DNA of 6,969 nt from Sulfurospirillaceae bacterium (GCA_028705785.1 JAQWCT010000144.1:1-6969); one strand, 5' to 3'. Numbered from the stretch's first letter, positions 1-5,776 are shown. Notes: generated by a model from the letters alone, not told the origin. Numbers and translations are program-made.

Positions 1-1480
1 TCTCTCGAAGCTCTTCCAAGGTTATGTAGCCTTGATGTAGAGACTTAGCTATGAGGTTTATAAAGAGAGGATGATTATCTAAATAATGCAAAATATCATC
101 GATATTTTTGTCTTTATCGTATAGACGTAAAAAAAGTTCCTTGGCATCTTCGGGTGTTAAGGTCTCAAGATTGAGCTGATTTTTGGTATCGATATTGCTA
201 ATTCGTGTGGTTATAAGTAGGTCAAAGTTGACATTGAGCGCTTTGATCTTCTCAAAGTCCTCTTTTCGCTCCAGGTTGTCTAACAATAAAAGATTTTTAG
301 AAGGTAAGCCTTGCAGTCTCTTTATGATGCTCTCTAGTGTTGCCTCATTGTCTAAAAAAAGCGTTTCTTTAAACTTAGTGAAGAAAAGCGCTTCGATGTT
401 GGAACTCTCTTTGGGTATCTCGATAAACGCTAAGTTTTTGTACTTGTGTTTATTGCGGTGGAAGTATTCGTTTGCAAGCTCACTCTTACCAATTCCACCA
501 ATGCCATTGACAATAAAGGTAACACTATCATTTGCCAATGTTTTTTCAAGTGCTTGTAAATCTTTTTTGCGCCCTATGAAATTTTCATTTTTAGGTGGCA
601 ATGCGGTGAGAGCCTTGCCCGAAAAATACTGTACTGTTTGGATAGGTTGTTCACTTGGTTTGAAAGAATTTAGTTTCTCTATCAAAGGTTTCCCATGATC
701 CTCATACTCTATCACTTTTAGCATACCATTGAGCGTATCGACCTGTGTGCCTTTTTTAAGTAAAATGTAGTGTTCTGAACTTTGATTTCCAAAGATTTCA
801 AGTGTCTTTTGGATTTGATTTTTAATAAACACATCATCCAAACTAAACCCAATAAATAATAAAGACTTTGAAGCAAGATATGTTTTGAGTGTTTCTAAAG
901 CTATTTTATAACAACTTGTTGCACTATAAAATGCGTTGTATTTTTCAGAGCTTAAGATGATATTATTGGCATTATCAATATTTCCATGTACCTGCCAAAT
1001 CGTAGATGTTTGAACTCCATCTCTTAAAGAACTTGCTTGTTCATGAATCGCTTCAATATCCCATGATGAAACATTTTTATCTTCACAGGCATGATGCAAA
1101 ACTTTGTCGTAATTAGTGGTGATGATAAGCTTGGTGTCTAAATTCCAAATAGCTTTTGCAAGTGCATATGTTGTTTCATCAATATCATTATAATCGACTG
1201 TAAATGTCGCTTTTAAAACCTCATTGAACTCTTTAGTGGAAAGATATTTTTCTATTTTATCGGCTACTTCTAGATAATCAGTCGGCGTAACATTTAATAG
1301 TGCTTTGATAACTTCAGCTTGCGGTTTATCGCTAATCTCAGGTATAAATCGCTCTAACAACTCTCGCCAACCAACAAAAGCCTTACGACCATCTTTAAAC
1401 TTCACATCTTTTGATACACCAGCACCCACAAAAGGGATGACTTTATTTTCACTAATGAGTTTTTTGAGCTTTTCTTCCAT
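1..1480 (-). CDS. SIR2 domain-NB-ARC/STAND NTPase, defence-like, C-terminus cut by window edge
   Basis: From the ATG at 1480 this frame is open to the window edge, giving 493 residues without a stop. Residues 1 to about 240 form a SIR2_2-type domain: GAGVS at 19-23, TTNYD at 121-125, VHGN at 164-167 (putative catalytic His165), and LLFIGFSLDD at 207-216. FIGR at 301-304 opens an NB-ARC module with Walker A GIGGIGKS (326-333), Walker B LLLLDN (397-402), ITTR sensor (423-426) and HPLF (470-473). By family knowledge, SIR2-STAND proteins such as Avs5-type or NLR-like antiphage proteins sense a phage product through a C-terminal repeat region, oligomerise and deplete NAD+. That sensor region would lie beyond the window. 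Antiphage function is inferred from architecture. The 60-base rows I counted are about 25-40% GC, against 40-52% for sampled rows of katA and the GNAT gene, which hints at horizontal transfer. The Shine-Dalgarno is weak; GTG at 1483 is an alternative start. Confidence 0.88.
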   Translation of the reverse strand, partial: MEEKLKKLISENKVIPFVGAGVSKDVKFKDGRKAFVGWRELLERFIPEISDKPQAEVIKALLNVTPTDYLEVADKIEKYLSTKEFNEVLKATFTVDYNDIDETTYALAKAIWNLDTKLIITTNYDKVLHHACEDKNVSSWDIEAIHEQASSLRDGVQTSTIWQVHGNIDNANNIILSSEKYNAFYSATSCYKIALETLKTYLASKSLLFIGFSLDDVFIKNQIQKTLEIFGNQSSEHYILLKKGTQVDTLNGMLKVIEYEDHGKPLIEKLNSFKPSEQPIQTVQYFSGKALTALPPKNENFIGRKKDLQALEKTLANDSVTFIVNGIGGIGKSELANEYFHRNKHKYKNLAFIEIPKESSNIEALFFTKFKETLFLDNEATLESIIKRLQGLPSKNLLLLDNLERKEDFEKIKALNVNFDLLITTRISNIDTKNQLNLETLTPEDAKELFLRLYDKDKNIDDILHYLDNHPLFINLIAKSLHQGYITLEELRE

Positions 1481-1511
1481 CACATAAACAACCTAATCGA
1501 TGATTTAAGAT

Positions 1512-1517
1512 ATTTTA
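1512..1517 (-). promoter_or_regulatory. putative -10 (TAAAAT) for the SIR2-STAND gene
   Basis: TAAAAT read on the minus strand lies in the 68-base gap between the ogt stop and the SIR2-STAND start, about 30 bases before the ATG. It suggests the gene can be transcribed separately from the GNAT-ogt pair. There is no recognisable -35, as is usual in this group, and no terminator is visible in the gap, so read-through from ogt is also possible. Confidence 0.3.
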
Positions 1518-1548
1518 TCCAAGTTTTAATACAAGCAAAAATTTCAAG

Positions 1549-2001
1549 TTATTTCTTTTGCTCCAAATCCAACATAAATTCTTTACGCCAAAGTCCACCG
1601 CTATACCCACCGATTCCGCCACCTTTGGCAATAACACGGTGACAAGGAATGACGATAGGAATAGGATTTTTGCCATTGGCATTCGCCACAGCGCGAACTG
1701 CTTTTGGGTGCCCCAGGATATCCGCTTCTTCACTATACGAGATAGTTTTGCCATAAGGAATGCTTTGCAAAACTTCCCAAACACCTCGCTGAAATGGCGT
1801 TCCTTTGGGATTAAGCGCTACGCTAAACTCTTTTCGTTTACCCTTGAAATACTCGTCTAACTCCACGATAAGCTGTTCGATATGAGCATTGGATTCTTGA
1901 CACTCAGATGCATTTTCATCAAAGTCCAATGAACAAATTCCCACTTCATCCGCAGTTACGATGATTTTCCCCAAAGGGCTTAGTATCGTCATTTTAGCCA
2001 T
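1549..2001 (-). CDS. ogt: methylated-DNA-[protein]-cysteine S-methyltransferase
   Basis: This 150-residue protein repairs O6-alkylguanine (and O4-alkylthymine) in DNA by irreversibly moving the alkyl group to its own cysteine. The signature PCHRV is at residues 119-123, so Cys120 is the acceptor. The DNA-binding helix-turn-helix covers about 68-95 (TPFQRGVWEVLQSIPYGKT), with the conserved AVRAVANANGKNP following at 101-113: Arg103 is the expected base-flipping finger and Asn112 the hinge. The glycine-rich loop after the active site (GGGIGGYSGG, 127-136) is intact. There is no Ada-type N-terminal regulatory domain, and the length fits Ogt/MGMT. The start at 2001 is preceded by AAGGA at good spacing and overlaps the upstream GNAT gene by 8 bases, so translation is probably coupled. 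An in-frame ATG at 1992 would remove the overlap. Confidence 0.95.
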   Translation of the reverse strand: MAKMTILSPLGKIIVTADEVGICSLDFDENASECQESNAHIEQLIVELDEYFKGKRKEFSVALNPKGTPFQRGVWEVLQSIPYGKTISYSEEADILGHPKAVRAVANANGKNPIPIVIPCHRVIAKGGGIGGYSGGLWRKEFMLDLEQKK

Positions 2002-2455
2002 CTGTTTTCCTTAACATTTTGTGCATACACACACTATTTTTCATCCCCACATACACGCCATAATTAGGGATGATGGTGTATCCCATTTTGGTGTAAAGCG
2101 CGATGGCTTCAGGCTGTCCGACACCTGTTTCTAAAACCGCCTCAGCATAACCCAAACTGACTGCCCACGCTTCAAGTGCTTCTAGCAAAGCATAGGAATA
2201 CCCTTTTCGCCTAAACAGTGGAGCGACAAACATTCGTTTTATCTCTACTTGTACCTCATCGAGGCATTTAAAACAGCCACATGCTACGGGCTCATCTCCT
2301 ACATATCCGACGATGGCTGTCTCTATAGGAGCTATCACATTGTGACCATCATACTGCTTTTGCAAAGTTCCATACCTGCTTGAGAGTTCATTGTCTAAGT
2401 GCTGAGTTAGGGCGATAAAATCGGGATGTGTATTAGCTGTGCGTAAATAGTGCAT
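1994..2455 (-). CDS. GNAT-family N-acetyltransferase
   Basis: This 153-residue single-domain GNAT enzyme is predicted to transfer an acetyl group from acetyl-CoA to an amine; the substrate cannot be told from sequence. Motif A lies at about 70-95 (VEIKRMFVAPLFRRKGYSYA). Its pyrophosphate-binding loop reads RRKGYS, a variant of the usual R/Q-x-x-G-x-G/A. Motif B follows at about 107-128, with the typical AIALYTKMGY before the last strand. AGGAAG lies at good spacing upstream of the ATG at 2455. It is the first gene of a pair with ogt and shares an 8-base overlap with it. The pairing could mean a role in stress or damage response, but GNAT genes pair with many partners, so I do not assign one. 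Confidence 0.88.
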   Translation of the reverse strand: MHYLRTANTHPDFIALTQHLDNELSSRYGTLQKQYDGHNVIAPIETAIVGYVGDEPVACGCFKCLDEVQVEIKRMFVAPLFRRKGYSYALLEALEAWAVSLGYAEAVLETGVGQPEAIALYTKMGYTIIPNYGVYVGMKNSVCMHKMLRKTDG

Positions 2456-2486
2456 TGTCTCTTCCTGTGAAGGTTATTGATACTTA

Positions 2487-2492
2487 ATTATA
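2487..2492 (-). promoter_or_regulatory. -10 element (TATAAT) for the GNAT-ogt operon
   Basis: A consensus TATAAT on the minus strand, preceded by GCGG, lies 31 bases before the GNAT start codon. There is no good -35. The TTACATGTAA palindrome at 2521-2530 lies upstream of it, between this promoter and the divergent one for the AIG2-like gene. Confidence 0.6.
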
Positions 2493-2520
2493 CCGCTTTT
2501 GCTTTTATTTTAAACACCTC

Positions 2521-2530
2521 TTACATGTAA
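2521..2530. repeat. TTACATGTAA palindrome (copy between GNAT and AIG2-like genes)
   Basis: The 10-base palindrome lies between the two divergent promoters, upstream of the extended -10 of the AIG2-like gene and in the -35/upstream region of the GNAT promoter. This differs from the other three copies, which lie downstream of a putative -10. Confidence 0.8.
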
Positions 2531-2534
2531 AGCG

Positions 2535-2543
2535 TGGTATGAT
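2535..2543 (+). promoter_or_regulatory. extended -10 (TGGTATGAT) for the AIG2-like gene
   Basis: TGGTATGAT fits the extended -10 pattern TGnTATAAT. It is followed by the Shine-Dalgarno AAAGGAG at 2552-2558 and the ATG at 2564, which would give a short leader. The palindrome TTACATGTAA ends four bases upstream of the TG, over the spacer region. Confidence 0.5.
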
Positions 2544-2563
2544 TTCATTTTAAAGGAGTCGTG

Positions 2564-2968
2564 ATGGCACATGTTTTTACTTATGGTTCGTTGATGTTTG
2601 CACCCGTTTGGAGCAAGCTTGTCAAAGGTACATACTCCGCAACCAAAGGCGAGTTGCATCATTATGCGAGAAGATGCGTTAAGGGTGAAGATTATCCTAT
2701 TATTTTGAGGGCGGATGAAAAAGTGCAAGGTGTTGTTTACTACGATGTGAATGATGAAGATATGCAAATCTTAGACGACTTTGAGGGAGAATTTTACGAG
2801 CGAATAACCGTTGATGTTGAGACCCATACGCAAACTATCCAAGCGGAAGTTTATGCACTTAAAGAGGCTTACTTTTTGATTATCGATGATAAGCCATGGA
2901 GTGAAAGAGCTTTTGAGGAAGAGGGTATGAAACGCTTTTTGGAGAACTATAAAGGCTTTATTATTTAA
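2564..2968 (+). CDS. gamma-glutamylcyclotransferase-like (AIG2-type) protein
   Basis: This 134-residue protein of the AIG2/GGCT-like fold carries the N-terminal substrate-loop signature FTYGSLM (5-11) and LDDFEGEFYER (70-80), where an acidic residue (probably Glu74) is the expected general acid/base. Characterised relatives release 5-oxoproline from gamma-glutamyl compounds, but many AIG2-like members have no proven substrate, so the exact reaction is open. I prefer ATG 2564 over GTG 2561 because AAAGGAG at 2552-2558 then sits five bases upstream. The gene is alone in its transcript, divergent from GNAT-ogt, and its 3' end overlaps the convergent 52-residue gene by 8 bases. It is cytoplasmic, with no signal peptide or membrane segment. 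Confidence 0.85.
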   Translation: MAHVFTYGSLMFAPVWSKLVKGTYSATKGELHHYARRCVKGEDYPIILRADEKVQGVVYYDVNDEDMQILDDFEGEFYERITVDVETHTQTIQAEVYALKEAYFLIIDDKPWSERAFEEEGMKRFLENYKGFII

Positions 2969-3119
2969 TCTTTTGAGGATGGCACAAAAAGTCTTTTTCA
3001 TGCGCGACTCTGATACATTTAGTACATACAAACTTGGGATTTTTTACAATTTTGATAATTTTTTTCGTATGCTTTTCAATATCATTTTTTTTCAGCGCGC
3101 ATAGTTGCGTTATTTTCAT
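2961..3119 (-). CDS. small conserved-looking cysteine protein, putative metal-binding
   Basis: This 52-residue basic protein starts at ATG 3119, with a strong Shine-Dalgarno AAAAGGAG at 3128-3135 (8-base spacing) and a promoter-like TATAAA further upstream. The same frame stays open back to 3209, but that extension runs through the palindrome and promoter, so the short form is preferred. The N-terminal half is a lysine-rich helix (about 9-27). The C-terminal half carries Cys32-x2-Cys35 and Cys46 in NPKFVCTKCIRVAHEKDFLC, with His40 and His47 as further possible ligands, resembling a one-knuckle zinc or iron site. It recalls small uncharacterised proteins with a K-x-C-x-x-C-x-R-V-A pattern that I associate with this group from memory only. 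Function is unknown. Its stop overlaps the convergent AIG2-like gene by 8 bases. Confidence 0.7.
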   Translation of the reverse strand: MKITQLCALKKNDIEKHTKKIIKIVKNPKFVCTKCIRVAHEKDFLCHPQKIK

Positions 3120-3138
3120 AATAAACACTCCTTTTGTC

Positions 3139-3150
3139 TTTACATGTAAA
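3139..3150. repeat. TTTACATGTAAA palindrome (copy upstream of the small cysteine protein)
   Basis: A perfect 12-base palindrome in the leader of the 52-residue gene, between its putative -10 (3157-3162) and its Shine-Dalgarno (3128-3135). Confidence 0.8.
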
Positions 3151-3156
3151 GATATT

Positions 3157-3162
3157 TTTATA
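3157..3162 (-). promoter_or_regulatory. putative -10 (TATAAA) for the small cysteine protein
   Basis: On the minus strand TATAAA is followed after six bases by TTTACATGTAAA (3139-3150) and then the Shine-Dalgarno. A start site about seven bases downstream of the -10 would place the palindrome at roughly +1 to +12. Confidence 0.45.
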
Positions 3163-3222
3163 AAATTAACGGCTCTAGCTACTTTTACGACTGAAATACC
3201 AAAAAGCATTTGAGAAACATTA

Positions 3223-3434
3223 TTACGCGCTCACTTCTTGAAGATATTGTACCACATCTATCGTGCCAAAGAGTGTGGTAAATATGATGGGAGTGTGTCC
3301 CCACCATTGTCAGCATTAACCTTGTCACCCAAAGAAAGAAGCATAGGCGTGATTTTAAGTTCACCATTGCTTGCAAAATCAAGTGCTAATGCTTGAAGTT
3401 GCATATGGCGCTTCTCTTCTTGGGCACTTAACAT
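3223..3434 (-). pseudogene. ankyrin-repeat protein downstream of katA, frameshifted
   Basis: An ATG at 3434, one base after the katA stop, opens MLSAQEEKRH..., then LALDFASNGELK and LSLGDKVNADNGG, an ankyrin helix-turn-helix with its loop. The frame then shifts at ACACAC (about 3298-3304) and stops soon after at CGATAG. Removing one AC restores the ankyrin hallmark: ...DNGGDTPIIFTTLFGTIDVVQYLQ and a stop at 3223-3225, 69 residues in all. The length is 212 bases, i.e. 3n+2, consistent with a two-base insertion. In Campylobacter jejuni an ankyrin protein encoded next to katA (Cj1386) binds haem and supports catalase activity; this gene matches in position and type. It is also shorter than that protein as I remember it, so it may be decaying. 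The alternatives are a sequencing error, or two short peptides. Confidence 0.72.
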
Positions 3435-3435
3435 C

Positions 3436-4869
3436 TTAAATGCCTACAGCTTTTTTAACACCAGCCCCATACGCAGGGTCAACCTTGTCAAACAACGCTA
3501 TTTGGCGCTCAATAATCTCTCTGGGAACACCGTGCATCGCTGAAGCGATATTGCTAAAGAGTTGTGCTTTTTGGTCTTCACTCATCAATCGAAACAATGC
3601 GCGAGGTTGTGAAAAATCATCATTTCCTTTACGGTGGTCATATCTATCACCATTACCGTCGACGGGAAAGGCAGGTTCAAGGTAGGCTTTATCTTCTTTT
3701 GGTCCTCCAAAACTATTTGGCTCATAATAAGCATCCCCAAAATCAGGAATATCTAAGCGCATAGCACCATCGGCATGATAGGTATTGACTGCAACTTTAG
3801 GTCGATTGATCGGCAACATCTCATAATGCGTTCCCACGCGGTAACGATGAGCATCTGCATACGAAAAAACACGGGCTTGAAGCATTTTATCGGGTGACCA
3901 ACTAATGCCTGGAACAACATTTGATGGGCTAAAAGAGGCTTGTTCCACTTCGGCAAAATAGTTTTGAGGATTGCGATTAAGTTCCATCACCCCCACCTCA
4001 ATCAACGGATAATCCGCATGTGGCCATACTTTAGTAATATCAAAAGGATTGAAGGCACATGTTTTAGCTTCCGCTTGCGTCATAATCTGAATTTTCAATT
4101 TCCAGCGTGGAAAATCTTTCCGCTCAATTGCTTCAAATAGATCTTCTTGCGAACTCTCCCGCGACTTTGCGATAATGGCCTCTGCCTCAGCGTTGGTATA
4201 GTTTTCAATACCTTGTTCTGTTTTGAAGTGAAACTTGACCCAAAAACGCTCATTATTGGCATTAATCAAGCTATAGGTATGTGAACCAAACCCGTGAATA
4301 TGTCGATACCCTTTGGGTAGACCACGATCGGACATCAAAATAGTTACTTGATGCAAACTCTCAGGCGAGAGTGACCAAAAGTCCCATGCGGCAGTGTTAC
4401 TACGAAGATTGGTGCGTGGATGACGCTTTTGTGTATGAATAAAATCAGGAAATTTTTGAGGGTCTCGAATAAAAAAGACTGGCGTGTTATTGCCCACCAA
4501 ATCCCAATTTCCCTCATCAGTATAAAACTTGATAGCAAAGCCTCGCACATCTCTCTCCGCATCAGCAGAACCTCGCTCCCCTGCAACAATGGAAAAACGC
4601 AAGAAAAGTTCGCAAACGGTATCTTTTTGAAGTACTTTGGCTTTGGTGTATTGAGATATATCATGGTTGATGGTGAGGGTTCCAAATGCAGCAGAGCCTT
4701 TGGCATGAACTACGCGCTCTGGAATGCGTTCTCTATTTTGATGTGCTAATTTTTCAAGCAACTGATAATCTTGAAGCAACAAAGGGCCTCGCTCTCCAGC
4801 ACTTAAAGAATTTTGGTTATCCGCGATAGGATTTCCACCTGTGGTTGTCATCGTTTTAGAATTTGGCAT
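3436..4869 (-). CDS. katA: catalase, small-subunit haem type
   Basis: This is a 477-residue monofunctional haem catalase (2 H2O2 to 2 H2O + O2), close to Campylobacter KatA through the core. In this numbering the catalytic His55 is in RVVHAKG, the distal Asn in DLVGNNTPVFF (127/128), and the proximal haem-ligand Tyr337 in RVFSYADAHRYR. The ADNQNSLSAGERGP entry motif and an NADPH-binding-region equivalent are present; there is no C-terminal flavodoxin-like domain, as in small-subunit enzymes. No signal peptide is visible, so it is probably cytoplasmic. The frame is open up to an ATG at 4962, but AAAGGGG at about 4875-4881 points to the ATGs at 4872/4869. The extra 31 residues (containing CIQC) look like translated promoter and leader. 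It is followed at one base by the ankyrin gene and is divergent from a Crp/Fnr regulator. Confidence 0.96.
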   Translation of the reverse strand: MPNSKTMTTTGGNPIADNQNSLSAGERGPLLLQDYQLLEKLAHQNRERIPERVVHAKGSAAFGTLTINHDISQYTKAKVLQKDTVCELFLRFSIVAGERGSADAERDVRGFAIKFYTDEGNWDLVGNNTPVFFIRDPQKFPDFIHTQKRHPRTNLRSNTAAWDFWSLSPESLHQVTILMSDRGLPKGYRHIHGFGSHTYSLINANNERFWVKFHFKTEQGIENYTNAEAEAIIAKSRESSQEDLFEAIERKDFPRWKLKIQIMTQAEAKTCAFNPFDITKVWPHADYPLIEVGVMELNRNPQNYFAEVEQASFSPSNVVPGISWSPDKMLQARVFSYADAHRYRVGTHYEMLPINRPKVAVNTYHADGAMRLDIPDFGDAYYEPNSFGGPKEDKAYLEPAFPVDGNGDRYDHRKGNDDFSQPRALFRLMSEDQKAQLFSNIASAMHGVPREIIERQIALFDKVDPAYGAGVKKAVGI

Positions 4870-4880
4870 CATCTCCCCTT

Positions 4881-4901
4881 TATAGTCTATAGTTGTATAG
4901 T
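4881..4901. repeat. three direct TATAGT hexamers in the katA leader
   Basis: TATAGT occurs at 4881-4886, 4888-4893 and 4896-4901 (ACTATA three times on the katA strand), immediately upstream of the katA Shine-Dalgarno. The spacing is seven and eight bases. It could be a regulator-binding array or overlapping -10-like hexamers; the sequence alone does not decide. Confidence 0.6.
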
Positions 4902-4913
4902 ACCCGTTTCTGC

Positions 4914-4919
4914 ATTGTA
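4914..4919 (-). promoter_or_regulatory. putative -10 (TACAAT) for katA
   Basis: On the minus strand TGTATACAAT gives a -10-like TACAAT about 45 bases upstream of the preferred katA start. A second possibility is TATACA at 4895-4900, inside the TATAGT repeat block. Neither has a recognisable -35. Confidence 0.35.
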
Positions 4920-4977
4920 TACATCCTTTTAAGCGAAAGTGTTTTGCACTATGAGTTTTCATCGTAATTTTAGGAAC

Positions 4978-4991
4978 TAGAATATTTTCTA
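4978..4991. promoter_or_regulatory. inverted repeat TAGAA-N4-TTCTA between katA and the Crp/Fnr gene
   Basis: TAGAATATTTTCTA is a 5-4-5 inverted repeat, the half-site geometry used by Crp/Fnr proteins. Its centre is about 37 bases upstream of the start expected from the TAAAAT at 5010-5015. It could be an operator shared by the divergent genes, but it is AT-rich and short enough to be chance. Confidence 0.35.
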
Positions 4992-5009
4992 TTTTTATGA
5001 GAATTGCGT

Positions 5010-5015
5010 TAAAAT
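5010..5015 (+). promoter_or_regulatory. putative -10 (TAAAAT) for the Crp/Fnr gene
   Basis: TAAAAT in the context GCGTTAAAATT would start transcription near 5022, leaving a leader of about 22 bases consisting mostly of the TTTACATGTAAA palindrome and the Shine-Dalgarno. Confidence 0.45.
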
Positions 5016-5022
5016 TAAAATA

Positions 5023-5034
5023 TTTACATGTAAA
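5023..5034. repeat. TTTACATGTAAA palindrome (copy upstream of the Crp/Fnr gene)
   Basis: A perfect 12-base palindrome whose right end runs into the Shine-Dalgarno AAAGG (5032-5036) of the Crp/Fnr gene. A protein bound here would block both early transcription and ribosome access. Identical 10-base cores occur at 2521, 3140 and 6086. Confidence 0.8.
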
Positions 5035-5043
5035 GGCTGTTTG

Positions 5044-5658
5044 ATGCTAAATTTAGAAGCGTTTGAGTTTGCACAAAAACTGACTCTCGAAGAACTAGCC
5101 TATCTCAAAGCTCATGCGAAAAGAGTCAGCATCCCTAAAGAGAGTATTTTGTTTTACCAAGATGACATCTGCAAAGATATATTATTGCTAGGCCGAGGTG
5201 AGATAGAACTTTACATGTACGCAGAAAACGATAAAAAAATTCCTCTCTACGCCTTAAGGGCAGGGGAACAATGCGTTATCAATACCTCAAGTACTATCTC
5301 TCAAACTCCCGCCATTGGTACTGCTCAAAGTCTGAGTGACATCGAAGGCTGGTTGATTAGCGAGGAAGTTGTCAAACACCTTATGCATTCTTCGCCTTCA
5401 TATCTTAACTTTGTCTTTTCTCTTTTTACCATCAAGCTTGATGCCCTTGCAACCCTCATTCAAGATATTAAATTTAAAAAACTTGATAGCCGTATCTTAG
5501 AATGGCTCACTTCCCATCAAGCTTCGCGTATCCAAACAACACACGAAGAAATCGCTGTTGCACTTGGGACTTCACGCGTTGTTATCAGCCGTGTCCTTAA
5601 AGACTTGGAGCGACAAGGGTTTATCAAACTCCATCGTAAAGAGATAGAGCTTTTGTAA
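5044..5658 (+). CDS. Crp/Fnr-family transcriptional regulator
   Basis: This 204-residue protein has an N-terminal cyclic-nucleotide-binding-like beta-roll (about 15-110), a long dimer helix (about 118-145) and a C-terminal winged HTH (about 150-204), with the HTH in THEEIAVALGTSRVVISRVLKDLERQGFI (166-194, in two parts). The FNR cysteine cluster is missing: the only cysteines are Cys43 and Cys77, so a 4Fe-4S sensor of FNR type is unlikely and the signal is unknown. In the recognition helix SRVVISR (177-183) the usual glutamate of SRETVSR is valine, so its half-site should differ from TTGAT or TGTGA. I chose ATG 5044 over TTG 5041 because AAAGG at 5032-5036 lies seven bases upstream. It is divergent from katA and followed by a DUF2892 gene that is its likeliest target. 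Confidence 0.9.
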   Translation: MLNLEAFEFAQKLTLEELAYLKAHAKRVSIPKESILFYQDDICKDILLLGRGEIELYMYAENDKKIPLYALRAGEQCVINTSSTISQTPAIGTAQSLSDIEGWLISEEVVKHLMHSSPSYLNFVFSLFTIKLDALATLIQDIKFKKLDSRILEWLTSHQASRIQTTHEEIAVALGTSRVVISRVLKDLERQGFIKLHRKEIELL

Positions 5659-5706
5659 GCCTCTTTATGTGGATAAATATCAGACAAGACTTAAATTGGG
5701 ACATTA

Positions 5707-5722
5707 AGTAACCTATGTTACT
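5707..5722. promoter_or_regulatory. inverted repeat AGTAAC-N4-GTTACT, candidate Crp/Fnr-type operator
   Basis: A perfect 6-4-6 inverted repeat (AGTAACCTATGTTACT). The inner GTAAC-N4-GTTAC has the 14-base Crp/Fnr layout and resembles the TTAAC-N4-GTTAA site reported for Campylobacter NssR. Its centre (5714.5) is about 41.5 bases upstream of the start expected from TACAAT at 5744-5749, the position of a class II activator. If TATAAA at 5731 is used instead, the site would overlap the -35 region and repress. Confidence 0.55.
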
Positions 5723-5727
5723 GACAA

Positions 5728-5749
5728 TGGTATAAAATTACTCTACAAT
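5728..5749 (+). promoter_or_regulatory. promoter region of the DUF2892 gene, two possible -10 elements
   Basis: TGGTATAAA at 5728-5736 fits an extended -10, and TACAAT at 5744-5749 is a second candidate. Either shows that the gene has its own promoter and does not depend only on the upstream regulator gene. Confidence 0.5.
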
Positions 5750-5776
5750 ACATCAAAATTTATCAAAGGAGTTACC

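Noticed and set aside
183..698. 171-residue plus-strand open frame
   Set aside because: Antisense to the SIR2-STAND gene, whose reverse-strand reading holds clear SIR2 and Walker motifs; the plus frame has no recognisable domain.
2961..3209. 82-residue form of the small cysteine protein
   Set aside because: The first 30 codons cover the promoter and palindrome; AAAAGGAG points to the internal ATG at 3119.
3185..3382. 65-residue minus-strand frame after katA
   Set aside because: It is an out-of-frame shadow over the ankyrin remnant; the ankyrin residues appear in the other two frames.
4058..4064. Partial ACATGT in katA, also ACATGT at 2569 in the AIG2-like gene
   Set aside because: Only the six-base core matches, which is expected by chance.
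4875..4893. PerR box before katA
   Set aside because: ACTATAGACTATAAA has only partial symmetry and does not fit the TTATAATnATTATAA consensus; better described as direct TATAGT repeats.
5210..5220. Fifth palindrome-like sequence TTTACATGTAC inside the Crp/Fnr gene
   Set aside because: It lacks the last symmetric base, encodes ordinary residues in the beta-roll (L-Y-M-Y) and is not near a start codon; probably coincidence.
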